A stretch of 64,000 bases of DNA, taken from the NCBI RefSeq assembly GCF_029227915.1, contig NC_079876.1:10046001-10110000 (forward strand), in the 5' to 3' direction. Below the pieces are notes generated by a model. That model was given only the letters and a program-made list of their open reading frames with translations. It was not told the DNA's origin and ran no database searches. Each line of letters opens with the position of its first letter. The stretch's first letter is position 1. Below are positions 38,846-51,900 of the stretch, piece after piece. The translations under genes and the position numbers were made by a program. The stretch comes from Hydractinia symbiolongicarpus. Lineage: Eukaryota; Cnidaria; Hydrozoa; Anthoathecata; Hydractiniidae.

Positions 38846-41459
38846 GATAAATATCGCTAAATACATGTTGGTACGAGTATGTGACCCAACCGTTGTAACT
38901 CAGACGGACTGACACCGCTACAAAGTCAATGAAATGTAGTTTTTGAAACTATCGCTATTTCTTCAGCACGTGATAACGGCTAGGATTGGTCCCACAGTAA
39001 GAAATGACTTATTTCTTTAAATTTTAAATGAAGCGCTACCACAGCGCCCAGTATAATCGCTGAGTTCCGGCAATCACGTCAAATTAAGAAGAATGTTATT
39101 TCTTGGAGTTCAATTGTCTCATTTATCATATTTATCAGGTCGCATTCCAAAGTTTGTTCAATTAAGTCCCACAGTCAATCGTTTCATTGTTAAAAGCGAT
39201 TCAACCTAGTAATATCGGAAAAATATCGCTAAATACATGTTGGTACGAATAGGTGACCCAACCGTTGTAACTCAAACGGACTGACACCGTTAGAGAGTCA
39301 ATGAAATGTAGTTTTTGAAACTGTCGCTATTTCTTCAGCGCGCGATAACGGCTAGGATTGATCCCCCAGGAAAAAATGACTTATTAATCTAAATTTTTAA
39401 ATGAAGCGTTACCACAGCGCGCAGTGTAATCGCTGAGTTCCGGCAATCATGTAAAATTAAGAAGAAGGTTATTTCTTGGAGTCCAATTTTTTTCATTTAT
39501 CACATTTATCAGGTCACAGTTCAAAGTTAGTTCAATTAAGTCCCACAGTCAATCGTTTCACTGTTAAAAGCGATGCAACCTAGTAATATCAAATAAATAT
39601 CGCTAAATACATGTTAGTACGAATATGTGACCCAACCGTTGTAACTCAAACGGACTGACACCGCTACAAAGTCAATGAAAGGTAGTTTTTAAAACTATCG
39701 CTATTTCTTCAGCACGTGATAACGGCTAGGATTGGTCCCACAGTAAGAAATGACTTATTTCTCTAAATTTTTAAATGAAGCGCTACCACAGCGCCCAGTA
39801 TAATCGCTGAGTTCCGGCAATCACGTCAAATTAAGAAGAATGTTATTTCTTGGAGTTCAATTGTCTCATTTATCACATTTATCAGGTCACAGTTCAAAGT
39901 TAGTTCAATTAAGTCCCACAGTCAATCGTTTCATTGTTAAAAGCGATTCAACCTAGTAATATCGGAAAAATATCGCTAAATACATGTTGGTACGAATAGG
40001 TGACCCAACCGTTGTAACTCAAACGGACTGACACCGTTAGAGAGTCAATGAAATGTAGTTTTTGAAACTGTCGCTATTTCTTCAGCGCACGATAACGGCT
40101 AGGATTGGTTCCCCAGGAAAAAGTGACTTATTAATCTAAATTTTTAAATGAAGCGTTTCCACAGCGCGCAGTGTAATCGCTGAGTTCCGGCAATCATGTC
40201 AAATTATGAAGAAGGTTATTTCTTGGAGTCCAATTTTTTTCATTTATCACATTTGTCACGTCACAGTTCAAAGTTAGTTCAATTAAGTCCCACAGTCAAT
40301 CGTTTCACTGTTAAAAGCGATGCAACCTAGTAATATCAGATAAATATCGCTAAATACATGTTAGTACGAATATTTGACCCAACCGTTGTAACTGAAACGG
40401 ACTGACACCGCTACAAAGTCAATGAAAGGTAGTTTTTAAAACTATCGCTATTTCTTTAGCGCGCGATAACGGATAGGATTGGTCCCACAGTAAAGAATGA
40501 CTTATTTATCTAAATTTTTAAATGAAGCGCTACCACAGCGTCCAGTGTAATCGCTGAGTTCCGGCAACCCCGTCAAATTAAGAAGAATGTTATTTCTTGG
40601 AGTCCAATTTTCTCATTTATCACACTTATTAGTTCACAGCCCAAAGTTAGTTCAATTAAGTCCCACAGTCAATCGTTTCAATGTTAAAAGAGATGCAACC
40701 TAGTAACATCAAATAAAATATCGCTAAATACATGTTGGTACGAATATGTGACCCAACCGTTGTAACTCAAACGGACCGACACCGTTAGAAAGTCAATGAA
40801 ATGTAGTTTTTGAAACTATCGCTATTTCTTCAGCACGTGATAACGGCTAGGATTGGTCCCACAGTAAGAAATGACTTATTTCTCTAAATTTTTAAATGAA
40901 GCGCTACCACAGCGTCCAGTGTAATCGCTAAGTTCCGGCAACCCCGTCAAATTAAGAAGAATGTTATTTCTTGGAGTCCAATTGTCTCATTTATCACATT
41001 TATCAGGTCACAGTCCAAGTGTTAGTTCAATTAAGTCCCACAGTGATTGTTTGATTGTTAAAAGCGCTGCAACCTAGTAATATCAAAAAACATATCGCTA
41101 AATACATGTTGGTACGAATATGTGACCCAACCGTTGTAACTCAAACGGACTGACACCGTTAGAAAATCAATGTTATTTAGTTTTTGAAACTGTCGCCATT
41201 ACTTCAGCGCGCGATAACGGCTAGGATTGGTCCCACAATAAGAAATGACTCATTAATCTAAATTTTTGACAGATGTGCTACCACAGCGCCCAGTGTAAAC
41301 GCTGAGTTCCGGCAATCATGTCAAATTAAGAAGAATGTTATTTCTTGGAGTCCAATTTTCTCATTTATCACATTTATCAGGTCACAGTCCAAAGTTAGTT
41401 CAGTTAAGTCCCACAGTCAATCGTTTCACTGTTAAAAGCGATGCAACCTAGTAATATCA
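38846..41459. repeat. 7-unit HOR of 2,615 bp, copy 1
   Basis: Seven units recurring at an offset of 2,614-2,615: tgatcccccaggaaaa at about 39,359 and 41,974, agttcacagccc at 40,631 and 43,246, CACGTG at 38,967 and 41,581. Copy 1 has one T fewer (ctttaaattttaaatg, about 39,013), which explains the one-base change in offset. Shared marks include atgtaaaattaagaagaagg and acatgttagtacg. The copies are not identical: at 40,834 copy 1 has CACGTG where copy 2 has the GCGCGCG form. Confidence 0.88.
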
Positions 41460-44070
41460 AATAAATATCGCTAAATACATGTTGGTACGAGTATGTGACC
41501 CAACCGTTGTAACTCAAACGGACTGACACCGTTACAAAGTCAATGAAATGTAGTTTTTGAAACTATCGCTATTTCTTCAGCACGTGATAACGGCTAGGAT
41601 TGGTCCCACAGTAAGAAATGACTTATTTCTCTAAATTTTTAAATGAAGCGCTACCACAGCGCCCAGTATAATCGCTGAGTTCCGGCAATCACGTCAAATT
41701 AAGAAGAATGTTATTTCTTGGAGTTCAATTGTCTCATTTATCATATTTATCAGGTCGCATTCCAAAGTTTGTTCAATTAAGTCCCACAGTCAATCGTTTC
41801 ATTGTTAAAAGCGATTCAACCTAGTAATATCGAAAAAATATCGCTAAATACATGTTGGTACGAGTAGGTGACCCAACCGTTGTAACTCAAACGGACTGAC
41901 ACCGTTAGAGAGTCAATGAAATGTAGTTTTTGAAACTGTCGCTATTTCTTCAGCGCGCGATAACGGCTAGGATTGATCCCCCAGGAAAAAATGACTTATT
42001 AATTTAAATTTTTAAATGAAGCGTTACCACAGCGCGCAGTGTAATCGCTGAGTTCCGGCAATCATGTAAAATTAAGAAGAAGGTTATTTCTTGGAGTCCA
42101 ATTTTTTTCATTTATCACATTTATCAGGTCACAGTTCAAAGTTAGTTCAATTAAGTCCCACAGTCAATCGTTTCACTGTTAAAAGCGATGCAACCTAGTA
42201 ATATCAAATAAATATCGCTAAATACATGTTAGTACGAATATGTGACCCAACCGTTGTAACTCAAACGGACTGACACCGCTACAAAGTCAATGAAAGGTAG
42301 TTTTTAAAACTATCGCTATTTCTTCAGCACGTGATAACGGCTAGGATTGGTCCCACAGTAAGAAATGACTTATTTCTCTAAATTTTTAAATGAAGCGCTA
42401 CCACAGCGCCCAGTATAATCGCTGAGTTCCGGCAATCACGTCAAATTAAGAAGAATGTTATTTCTTGGAGTTCAATTGTCTCATTTATCACATTTATCAG
42501 GTCACAGTTCAAAGTTAGTTCAATTAAGTCCCACAGTCAATCGTTTCATTGTTAAAAGCGATTCAACCTAGTAATATCGGAAAAATATCGCTAAATACAT
42601 GTTGGTACGAATAGGTGACCCAACCGTTGTAACTCAAACGGACTGACACCGTTAGAGAGTCAATGAAATGTAGTTTTTGAAACTGTCGCTATTTCTTCAG
42701 CGCACGATAACGGCTAGGATTGGTTCCCCAGGAAAAAATGACTTATTAATCTAAATTTTTAAATGAAGCGTTACCACAGCGCGCAGTGTAATCGCTGAGT
42801 TCCGGCAATCATGTCAAATTATGAAGAAGGTTATTTCTTGGAGTCCAATTTTTTTCATTTATCACATTTGTCAGGTCACAGTTCAAAGTTAGTTCAATTA
42901 AGTCCCACAGTCAATCGTTTCACTGTTAAAAGCGATGCAACCTAGTAATATCAGATAAATATCGCTAAATACATGTTAGTACGAATATGTGACCCAACCG
43001 TGGTAACTGAAACGGACTGACACCGCTACAAAGTCAATGAAAGGTAGTTTTTAAAACTATCGCTATTTCTTCAGCGCGCGATAACGGATAGGATTGGTCC
43101 CACAGTAAAGAATGACTTATTTATCTAAATTTTTAAATGAAGCGCTACCACAGCGTCCAGTGTAATCGCTGAGTTCCGGCAACCCCGTCAAATTAAGAAG
43201 AATGTTATTTCTTGGAGTCCAATTTTCTCATTTATCACACTTATTAGTTCACAGCCCAAAGTTAGTTCAATTAAGTCCCACAGTCAATCGTTTCAATGTT
43301 AAAAGCGATGCAACCTAGTAACATCAAATAAAATATCGCTAAATACATGTTGGTACGAATATGTGACCCAACCGTTGTAACTCAAACGGACCGACACCGT
43401 TAGAAAGTCAATGAAATGTAGTTTTTGAAACTGTCTCCATTTCTTCAGCGCGCGATAACGGCTAGGATTGGTCCCACAGTAAAGAATGACTTATTTATCT
43501 AAATTTTTAAATGAAGCGCTACCACAGCGTCCAGTGTAATCGCTAAGTTCCGGCAACCCCGTCAAATTAAGAAGAATGTTATTTCTTGGAGTCCAATTGT
43601 CTCATTTATCACATTTATCAGGTCACAGTCCAAATGTTAGTTCAATTAAGTCCCACAGTGATTGTTTCATTGTTAAAAGCGCTGCAACCTAGTAATATCA
43701 AAAAAAATATCGCTAAATACATGTTGGTACGAATATGTGACCCAACCGTTGTAACTCAAACGGACTGACACCGTTAGAAAATCAATGAAATTTAGTTTTT
43801 GAAACTGTCGCCATTACTTCAGCGCGCGATAACGGCTAGGATTGGTCCCACAATAAGAAATGACTCATTAATCTAAATTTTTGACAGATGTGCTACCACA
43901 GCGCCCAGTGTAAACACTGAGTTCCTGCAATCATGTCAAATTAAGAAGAATGTTATTTCTTGGAGTCCAATTTTCTCATTAATCACATTTATCAGGTCAC
44001 AGTCCAAAGTTAGTTCAGTTAAGTCCCACAGTCAATCGTTTCACTGTTAAAAGCGATGCAACCTAGTAAT
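41460..44070. repeat. 7-unit HOR of 2,615 bp, copy 2
   Basis: Second copy of the preceding block. Differences from copy 1 include cagtgattgtttcattg against cagtgattgtttgattg, ctgtctccatttc against ctatcgctatttc, and the missing CACGTG noted above. A 60-codon frame at 43,586-43,768 falls here; the same frame recurs at 53,646 because the DNA was copied, not because it encodes a protein. Confidence 0.87.
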
Positions 44071-44217
44071 ATCAGATAAATATCGCTAAATACATGTTGG
44101 TACGAGTATGTGACCCAACCGTTGTAACTCAAACGGACTGACACCGCTACAAAGTCAATAAAATGTAGTTTTTGAAACTATCGCTATTTCTTCAGCACGT
44201 GATAACGGCTAGGATTG
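43845..44217 (+). repeat. Representative type-C unit (373 bp)
   Basis: Marks in order: cccacaataagaaatgactc, tttttgacagatgtgc in place of the usual aatgaagcgctacc, gtaaacactgag (gtaaacgctgag in most C units), ttctcattaatcac (usually atttatcac), gttcagttaagtcc, atcagataaatatcg, ccgctacaaagtc, and at its right end actatcgc followed by cagCACGTGataac. The gacagatgtgc change removes the left arm of the GCGCT/AGCGC inverted repeat seen in other units. Confidence 0.85.
44196..44201. other. CACGTG palindrome in place of GCGCGCG (example)
   Basis: Most units read cagcGCGCGataacgg here; in a subset the text is cagCACGTGataacgg, two transitions away. I found about 25 copies, at 12,793, 13,541, 15,783, 16,531, 19,518, 25,124, 26,996, 31,113, 32,234, 33,355, 38,967, 39,713, 40,834, 41,581, 42,328, 44,196, 45,685, 47,546, 48,287, 50,524, 54,256, 55,003, 56,498, 56,871 and 57,618, and none outside that range. 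CACGTG is the E-box core bound by many bHLH proteins. Binding here is not shown by the sequence. Confidence 0.8.
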
Positions 44218-44584
44218 GTCCCACAGTAAGAAATGACTTATTTCTCTAAATTTTTAAATGAAGCGCTACCACAGCGCCCAGTATAATCGCTGAGTTCCGG
44301 CAATCACGTCAAATTAAGAAGAATGTTATTTCTTGGAGTTCAATTGTCTCATTTATCATATTTATCAGGTCGCATTCCAAAGTTTGTTTAATTAAGTCCC
44401 ACAGTCAATCGTTTCATTGTTAAAAGCGATTCAACCTAGTAATATCGGAAAAATATCGCTAAATACATGTTGGTACGAATAGGTGACCCAACCGTTGTAA
44501 CTCAAACGGACTGACACCGTTAGAGAGTAATGTAGTTTTTGAAACTGTCGCTATTTCTTCAGCGCGCGATAACGGCTAGGATTG
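44218..44584 (+). repeat. Representative type-D unit (367 bp, 6-base loss)
   Basis: Marks in order: aagaaatgacttatttctc, cagtataatcg, gagttcaattgtctc, atttatcatatttatcagg, tcgcattccaaagtttg, atcggaaaaatatcg, gaataggtgaccc and gttagagagt. This copy reads gagagtaatgtag where others read gagagtcaatgaaatgtag, a 6-base loss that explains its length of 367. Confidence 0.85.
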
Positions 44585-44958
44585 GTCCCCCAGGAAAAAA
44601 TGACTTATTAATCTAAATTTTTAAATGAAGCGTTACCACAGCGCGCAGTGTAATCGCTGAGTTCCGGCAATCATGTAAAATTAAGAAGAAGGTTATTTCT
44701 TGGAGTCCAATTTTTTTCATTTATCACATTTATCAGGTCACAGTTCAAAGTTAGTTCAATTAAGTCCCACAGTCAATCGTTTCACTGTTAAAAGCGATGC
44801 AACCTAGTAATATCAAATAAATATCGCTAAATACATGTTAGTACGAATATGTGACCCAACCGTTGTAACTCAAACAGACTGACACCGCTACAAAGTCAAT
44901 GAAAGGTAGTTTTTAAAACTATCGCTATTTCTTCAGCGCGCGATAACGGATAGGATTG
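44585..44958 (+). repeat. Representative type-B unit (374 bp)
   Basis: Marks in order: gtcccccaggaaaaaatgac in place of gtcccacagtaa, gcgttaccacagcgcgcag, atgtaaaattaagaagaagg, ccaatttttttcattt, cagttcaaagttag, atcaaataaatatcg, acatgttagtacg, caaacagactg, gaaaggtagtttttaaaact and cggataggattg. The tagtttttaaaacta form is the most complete version of the inverted repeat at this site. Confidence 0.85.
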
Positions 44959-45333
44959 GTCCCACAGTAAAGAATGACTTATTTATCTAAATTTTTAAAT
45001 GAAGCGCTACCACAGCGTCCAGTGTAATCGCTGAGTTCCGGCAACCCCGTCAAATTAAGAAGAATGTTATTTCTTGGAGTCTAATTGTCTCATTTATCAC
45101 ATTTATCAGGTCACAGTCCAAATGTTAGTTCAATTAAGTCCCACAGTGCTTCGTTTCATTGTTAAAAGCGATGCAACCTAGTAATATCAAAAAAAATATC
45201 GCTAAATACATGTTGGTACGAATATGTGACCCAACCGTTGTAACTCAAACGGACTGACACCGTTAGAAAATCAATGAAATTTAGTTTTTGAAACTGTCGC
45301 CATTACTTCAGCGCGCGATAACGGCTAGGATTG
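44959..45333 (+). repeat. Representative type-A unit (375 bp)
   Basis: Marks in order: cagtaaagaatgacttattt, cacagcgtccagtg, gcaaccccgtcaaatt, gagtctaattgtctc, agtccaaatgttag, cacagtgcttcgtttc (cagtgattcg or cagtgatttg in other A units), a long A-run in atcaaaaaaaatatcg, and gtcgccattacttcagcgcg at its right end. Confidence 0.85.
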
Positions 45334-46670
45334 GTCCCACAATAAGAAATGACTCATTAATCTAAATTTTTGACAGATGTGCTACCACAGCGCCCAGTGT
45401 AAACACTGAGTTCCTGCAATCATGTCAAATTAAGAAGAATGTTATTTCTTGGAGTCCAATTTTCTCATTAATCACATTTATCAGGTCACAGTCCAAAGTT
45501 AGTTCAGTTAAGTCCCACAGTCAATCGTTTCACTGTTAAAAGCGATGCAACCTAGTAATATCAGATAAATATCGCTAAATACATGTTGGTACGAGTATGT
45601 GACCCAACCGTTGTAACTCAAACGGACTGACACCGCTACAAAGTCAATAAAATGTAGTTTTTGAAACTATCGCTATTTCTTCAGCACGTGATAACGGCTA
45701 GGATTGGTCCCACAGTAAGAAATGACTTATTTCTCTAAATTTTTAAATGAAGCGCTACCACAGCGCCCAGTATAATCGCTGAGTTCCGGCAATCACGTCA
45801 AATTAAGAAGAATGTTATTTCTTGGAGTTCAATTGTCTCATTTATCATATTTATCAGGTCGCATTCCAAAGTTTGTTTAATTAAGTCCCACAGTCAATCG
45901 TTTCATTGTTAAAAGCGATTCAACCTAGTAATATCGGAAAAATATCGCTAAATACATGTTGGTACGAATAGGTGACCCAACCGTTGTAACTCAAACGGAC
46001 TGACACCGTTAGAGAGTAATGTAGTTTTTGAAACTGTCGCTATTTCTTCAGCGCGCGATAACGGCTAGGATTGGTCCCCCAGGAAAAAATGACTTATTAA
46101 TCTAAATTTTTAAATGAAGCGTTACCACAGCGCGCAGTGTAATCGCTGAGTTCCGGCAATCATGTAAAATTAAGAAGAAGGTTATTTCTTGGAGTCCAAT
46201 TTTTTTCATTTATCACATTTATCAGGTCACAGTTCAAAGTTAGTTCAATTAAGTCCCACAGTCAATCGTTTCACTGTTAAAAGCGATGCAACCTAGTAAT
46301 ATCAAATAAATATCGCTAAATACATGTTAGTACGAATATGTGACCCAACCGTTGTAACTCAAACAGACTGACACCGCTACAAAGTCAATGAAAGGTAGTT
46401 TTTAAAACTATCGCTATTTCTTCAGCGCGCGATAACGGATAGGATTGGTCCCACAGTAAAGAATGACTTATTTATCTAAATTTTTAAATGAAGCGCTACC
46501 ACAGCGTCCAGTGTAATCGCTGAGTTCCGGCAACCCCGTCAAATTAAGAAGAATGTTATTTCTTGGAGTCTAATTGTCTCATTTATCACATTTATCAGGT
46601 CACAGTCCAAATGTTAGTTCAATTAAGTCCCACAGTGCTTCGTTTCATTGTTAAAAGCGATGCAACCTAG

Positions 46671-47500
46671 TAATATCAAAAAAATATCGCTAAATACATG
46701 TTGGTACGAATATGTAACCCAACCGTTGTAACTCAAACGGACTGACACCGTTAGAAAGTCAATGAAATGTAGTTTTTGAAACTGTCGCTATTTTTTCAGC
46801 GCGCGATAACGGCTAGGATTGGTCCCACAGTAAAAAATTAATTATTAATAAAAATTTATAAATGAAGTGCTACCACAGCGCCCAGTGTAATCGCTGAGTT
46901 CCGGCAATCATGTCAAATTGAGAAGAATGTTATTTCTTGGAGTCCAATTTTCTCATTTATCACACTTATTAGGTCACAGCCCAAAGTTAGTTCAATTAAG
47001 TCCCACAGTGATTGTTTCATTGTTAAAAGCGCTGCAACCTAGTAATATCAAAAAAAATATCGCTAAATACATGTTGGTACGAATATGTGACCCAACCGTT
47101 GTAACTCAAACGGACTGACACCGTTAGAAAATCAATAAAATTTAGTTTTTGAAACTGTCGCCATTACTTCAGCGCGCGATAACGGCTAGGATTGGTCCCA
47201 CAATAAGAAATGACTCATTAATCTAAATTTTTGACAGATGTGCTACCACAGCGCCCAGTGTAAACGCTGAGTTCCTGCAATCATGTCAAATTAAGAAGAA
47301 TGTTATTTCTTGGAGTCCAATTTTCTCATTTATCACATTTATCAGGTCACAGTCCAAAGTTAGTTCAGTTAAGTCCCACAGTCAATCGTTTCACTGTTAA
47401 AAGCGATGCAACCTAGTAATATCAGATAAATATCGCTAAATACATGTTGGTACGAGTATGTGACCCAACCGTTGTAACTCAAACGGACTGACACCGCTAC
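46671..47500. repeat. Satellite units including an E/A chimeric unit
   Basis: A type-E unit (aaaaaattaattattaataa at about 46,833, tcaaattgagaag, cacacttattaggtcacagc) switches to type-A sequence within 46,986-47,009, a stretch common to both types. Left of it the text is E (cacagcccaaagttag); right of it is A (cacagtgattgtttcattg, gcgctgcaacc, atcaaaaaaaatatcg). A C unit follows. The 66-codon frame at 46,918-47,118 spans this junction and shares its second half with the accidental frames at 43,586 and 53,646. Confidence 0.82.
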
Positions 47501-48980
47501 AAAGTCAATGAAATGTAGTTTTTGAAACTATCGCTATTTCTTCAGCACGTGATAACGGCTAGGATTGGTCCCACAGTAAGAAATGACTTATTTCTCTAAA
47601 TTTTTAAATGAAGCGCTACCACAGCGCCCAGTATAATCGCTGAGTTCCGGCAATCACGTCAAATTAAGAAGAATGTTATTTCTTGGAGTTCAATTGTCTC
47701 ATTTATCATATTTATCAGGTCGCATTCCAAAGTTTGTTCAATTAAGTCCCACAGTCAATCGTTTCATTGTTAAAAGCGATGCAACCTAGTAATATCGGAA
47801 AAATATCGCTAAATACATGTTGGTACGAATAGGTGACCCAACCGTTGTAACTCAAACGGACTGACACCGTTAGAGAGTAATGTAGTTTTTGAAACTGTCG
47901 CTATTTCTTCAGCGCGCGATAACGGCTAGGATTGGTCCCCCAGGAAAAAATGACTTATTAATCTAAATTTTTAAATGAAACGTTACCACAGCGCGCAGTG
48001 TAATCGCTGAGTTCCGGCAATCATGTAAAATTAAGAAGAAGGTTATTTCTTGGAGTCCAATTTTTTTCATTTATCACATTTATCAGGTCACAGTTCAAAG
48101 TTAGTTCAATTAAGTCCCACAGTCAATCGTTTCACTGTTAAAAGCGATGCAACCTAGTAATATCAAATAAATATCGCTAAATACATGTTAGTACGAATAT
48201 GTGACCCAACCGTTGTAACTCAAACAGACTGACACCGCTACAAAGTCAATGAAATGTAGTTTTTGAAACTATCGCTATTTCTTCAGCACGTGATAACGGC
48301 TAGGATTGGTCCCACAGTAAGAAATGACTTATTTCTCTAAATTTTTAAATGAAGCGCTACCACAGCGCCCAGTATAATCGCTGAGTTCCGGCAATCACGT
48401 CAAATTAAGAAGAATGTTATTTCTTGGAGTTCAATTGTCTCATTTATCATATTTATCAGGTCGCATTCCAAAGTTTGTTCAATTAAGTCCCACAGTCAAT
48501 CGTTTCATTGTTAAAAGCGATGCAACCTAGTAATATCGGAAAAATATCGCTAAATACATGTTGGTACGAATAGGTGACCCAACCGTTGTAACTCAAACGG
48601 ACTGACACCGTTAGAGAGTAATGTAGTTTTTGAAACTGTCGCTATTTCTTCAGCGCGCGATAACGGCTAGGATTGGTCCCCCAGGAAAAAATGACTTATT
48701 AATCTAAATTTTTAAATGAAACGTTACCACAGCGCGCAGTGTAATCGCTGAGTTCCGGCAATCATGTAAAATTAAGAAGAAGGTTATTTCTTGGAGTCCA
48801 ATTTTTTTCATTTATCACATTTATCAGGTCACAGTTCAAAGTTAGTTCAATTAAGTCCCACAGTCAATCGTTTCACTGTTAAAAGCGATGCAACCTAGTA
48901 ATATCAAATAAATATCGCTAAATACATGTTAGTACGAATATGTGACCCAACCGTTGTAACTCAAACAGACTGACACCGCT
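47501..48980. repeat. 2-unit HOR of 741 bp (D-B), two copies
   Basis: CACGTG at 47,546 and 48,287 and gagagtaatgtag at 47,873 and 48,614 are both 741 apart. The dimer is the D-B part of the C-D-B-A order, carrying the 6-base loss, which makes it shorter than 2 x 373. Shared private mark: aatgaaacgttaccac instead of aatgaagcgttaccac. The second copy ends near 48,981, where gaaaggtagtttttaaaac replaces gaaatgtagtttttgaaac. Confidence 0.9.
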
Positions 48981-51900
48981 ACAAAGTCAATGAAAGGTAG
49001 TTTTTAAAACTATCGCTATTTCTTCAGCGCGCGATAACGGATAAGATTGGTCCCACAGTAAAGAATGACTTATTTATCTAAATTTTTAAATGAAGCGCTA
49101 CCACAGCGTCCAGTGTAATCGCTGAGTTCCGGCAACCCCGTCAAATTAAGAAGAATGTTATTTCTTGGAGTCTAATTGTCTCATTTATCACATTTATCAG
49201 GTCACAGTCCAAATGTTAGTTCAATTAAGTCCCACAGTGATTTGTTTCATTGTTAAAAGCGATGCAACCTAGTAATATCAAAAAAATATCGCTAAATACA
49301 TGTTGGTACGAATATGTAACCCAACCGTTGTAACTCAAACGGACTGACACCTTTAGAAAGTCAATGAAATGTAGTTTTTGAAACTGTCGCTATTTTTTCA
49401 GCGCGCGATAACGGCTAGGATTGGTCCCACAGTAAAAAATTAATTATTAATAAAAATTTATAAATGAAGTGCTACCACAGCGCCCAGTGTAATCGCTGAG
49501 TTCCGGCAATCATGTCAAATTGAGAAGAATGTTATTTCTTGGAGTCCAATTTTCTCATTTATCACACTTATTAGGTCACAGCCCAAAGTTAGTTCAATTA
49601 AGTCCCACAGTCAATCGTTTCAATGATAAAAGCGATGCAACCTAGTAACATCAAATAAAATATCGCTAAATACATGTTGGTACGAATATGTGACCCAACC
49701 GTTGTAACTCAAACGGACTGACACCGTTGAAGAGTCAATGAAATGTAGTTTTTGAAACTGTCGCCATTACTTCAGCGCGCGATAACGGCTAGGATTGGTC
49801 CCACAATAAGAAATGACTCATTAATCTAAATTTTTGACAGATGTGCTACCACAGCGCCCAGTGTAATCGCTGAGTTCCAGCAACCCCGTCAAATTAAGAA
49901 GAATGTTATTTCTTGGAGTCCAATTTTCTCATTTATCACACTTATTAGTTCACAGCCCAAAGTTAGTTCAATTAAGTCCCACAGTCAATCGTTTCAATGT
50001 TAAAAGCGATGCAACCTAGTAACATCAAATAAAATATCGCTAAATACATGTTAGTACGAATATGTGACCCAACCGTTGTAACTCAAACAGACTGACACCG
50101 CTACAAAGTCAATGAAAGGTAGTTTTTAAAACTATCGCTATTTCTTCAGCGCGCGATAACGGATAAGATTGGTCCCACAGTAAAGAATGACTTATTTATC
50201 TAAATTTTTAAATGAAGCGCTACCACAGCGTCCAGTGTAATCGCTGAGTTCCGGCAACCCCGTCAAATTAAGAAGAATGTTATTTCTTGGAGTCTAATTG
50301 TCTCATTTATCACATTTATCAGGTCACAGTCCAAATGTTAGTTCAATTAAGTCCCACAGTGATTTGTTTCATTGTTAAAAGCGATGCAACCTAGTAATAT
50401 CAAATAAATATCGCTAAATACATGTTAGTACGAATATGTGACCCAACCGTTGTAACTCAAACAGACTGACACCGCTACAAAGTCAATGAAATGTAGTTTT
50501 TGAAACTATCGCTATTTCTTCAGCACGTGATAACGGCTAGGATTGGTCCCACAGTAAGAAATGACTTATTTCTCTAAATTTTTAAATGAAGCGCTACCAC
50601 AGCGCCCAGTATAATCGCTGAGTTCCGGCAATCACGTCAAATTAAGAAGAATGTTATTTCTTGGAGTTCAATTGTCTCATTTATCATATTTATCAGGTCG
50701 CATTCCAAAGTTTGTTCAATTAAGTCCCACAGTCAATCGTTTCATTGTTAAAAGCGATGCAACCTAGTAATATCGGAAAAATATCGGTAAATACATGTTG
50801 GTACGAATAGGTGACCCAACCGTTGTAACTCAAACGGACTGACACCGTTAGAGAGTAATGTAGTTTTTGAAACTGTCGCTATTTCTTCAGCGCGCGATAA
50901 CGGCTAGGATTGGTCCCCCAGGAAAAAATGACTTATTAATCTAAATTTTTAAATGAAACGTTACCACAGCGCGCAGTGTAATCGCTGAGTTCCGGCAATC
51001 ATGTAAAATTAAGAAGAAGGTTATTTCTTGGAGTCCAATTTTTTTCATTTATCACATTTATCAGGTCACAGTTCAAAGTTAGTTCAATTAAGTCCCACAG
51101 TCAATCGTTTCACTGTTAAAAGCGATGCAACCTAGTAATATCAAATAAATATCGCTAAATACATGTTAGTACGAATATGTGACCCAACCGTTGTAACTCA
51201 AACAGACTGACACCGCTACAAAGTCAATGAAAGGTAGTTTTTAAAACTATCGCTATTTCTTCAGCGCGCGATAACGGATAAGATTGGTCCCACAGTAAAG
51301 AATGACTTATTTATCTAAATTTTTAAATGAAGCGCTACCACAGCGTCCAGTGTAATCGCTGAGTTCCGGCAACCCCGTCAAATTAAGAAGAATGTTATTT
51401 CTTGGAGTCTAATTGTCTCATTTATCACATTTATCAGGTCACAGTCCAAATGTTAGTTCAATTAAGTCCCACAGTGATTTGTTTCATTGTTAAAAGCGAT
51501 GCAACCTAGTAATATCAAAAAAATATCGCTAAATACATGTTGGTACGAATATGTAACCCAACCGTTGTAACTCAAACGGACTGACACCTTTAGAAAGTCA
51601 ATGAAATGTAGTTTTTGAAACTGTCGCTATTTTTTCAGCGCGCGATAACGGCTAGGATTGGTCCCACAGTAAAAAATTAATTATTAATAAAAATTTATAA
51701 ATGAAGTGCTACCACAGCGCCCAGTGTAATCGCTGAGTTCCGGCAATCATGTCAAATTGAGAAGAATGTTATTTCTTGGAGTCCAATTTTCTCATTTATC
51801 ACACTTATTAGGTCACAGCCCAAAGTTAGTTCAATTAAGTCCCACAGTCAATCGTTTCAATGATAAAAGCGATGCAACCTAGTAACATCAAATAAAATAT

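Larger units (their letters stand above)
43685..46670. repeat. 4-unit HOR of 1,489 bp (C-D-B-A), two copies
   Basis: Counting units from each gtccc after ggattg, one copy is C (43,845-44,217), D (44,218-44,584), B (44,585-44,958), A (44,959-45,333), total 1,489. The second copy repeats all private marks: taaacactgagttcctgc at 43,911 and 45,400, ctcattaatcacattt, gtcaataaaatg, gagagtaatgtag at 44,523 and 46,012, caaacagactg, gagtctaattg and cagtgcttcg. Copies appear identical or nearly so in the lines compared. This is the cleanest view of the C-D-B-A order. Confidence 0.93.

Noticed and set aside
43586-43768. 60-codon frame repeated identically at 53,646-53,828 and partly at 46,918-47,118
   Set aside because: Identity is explained by DNA duplication (offset 10,060) and by the E/A fusion; conservation is at DNA level and includes flanking sequence.
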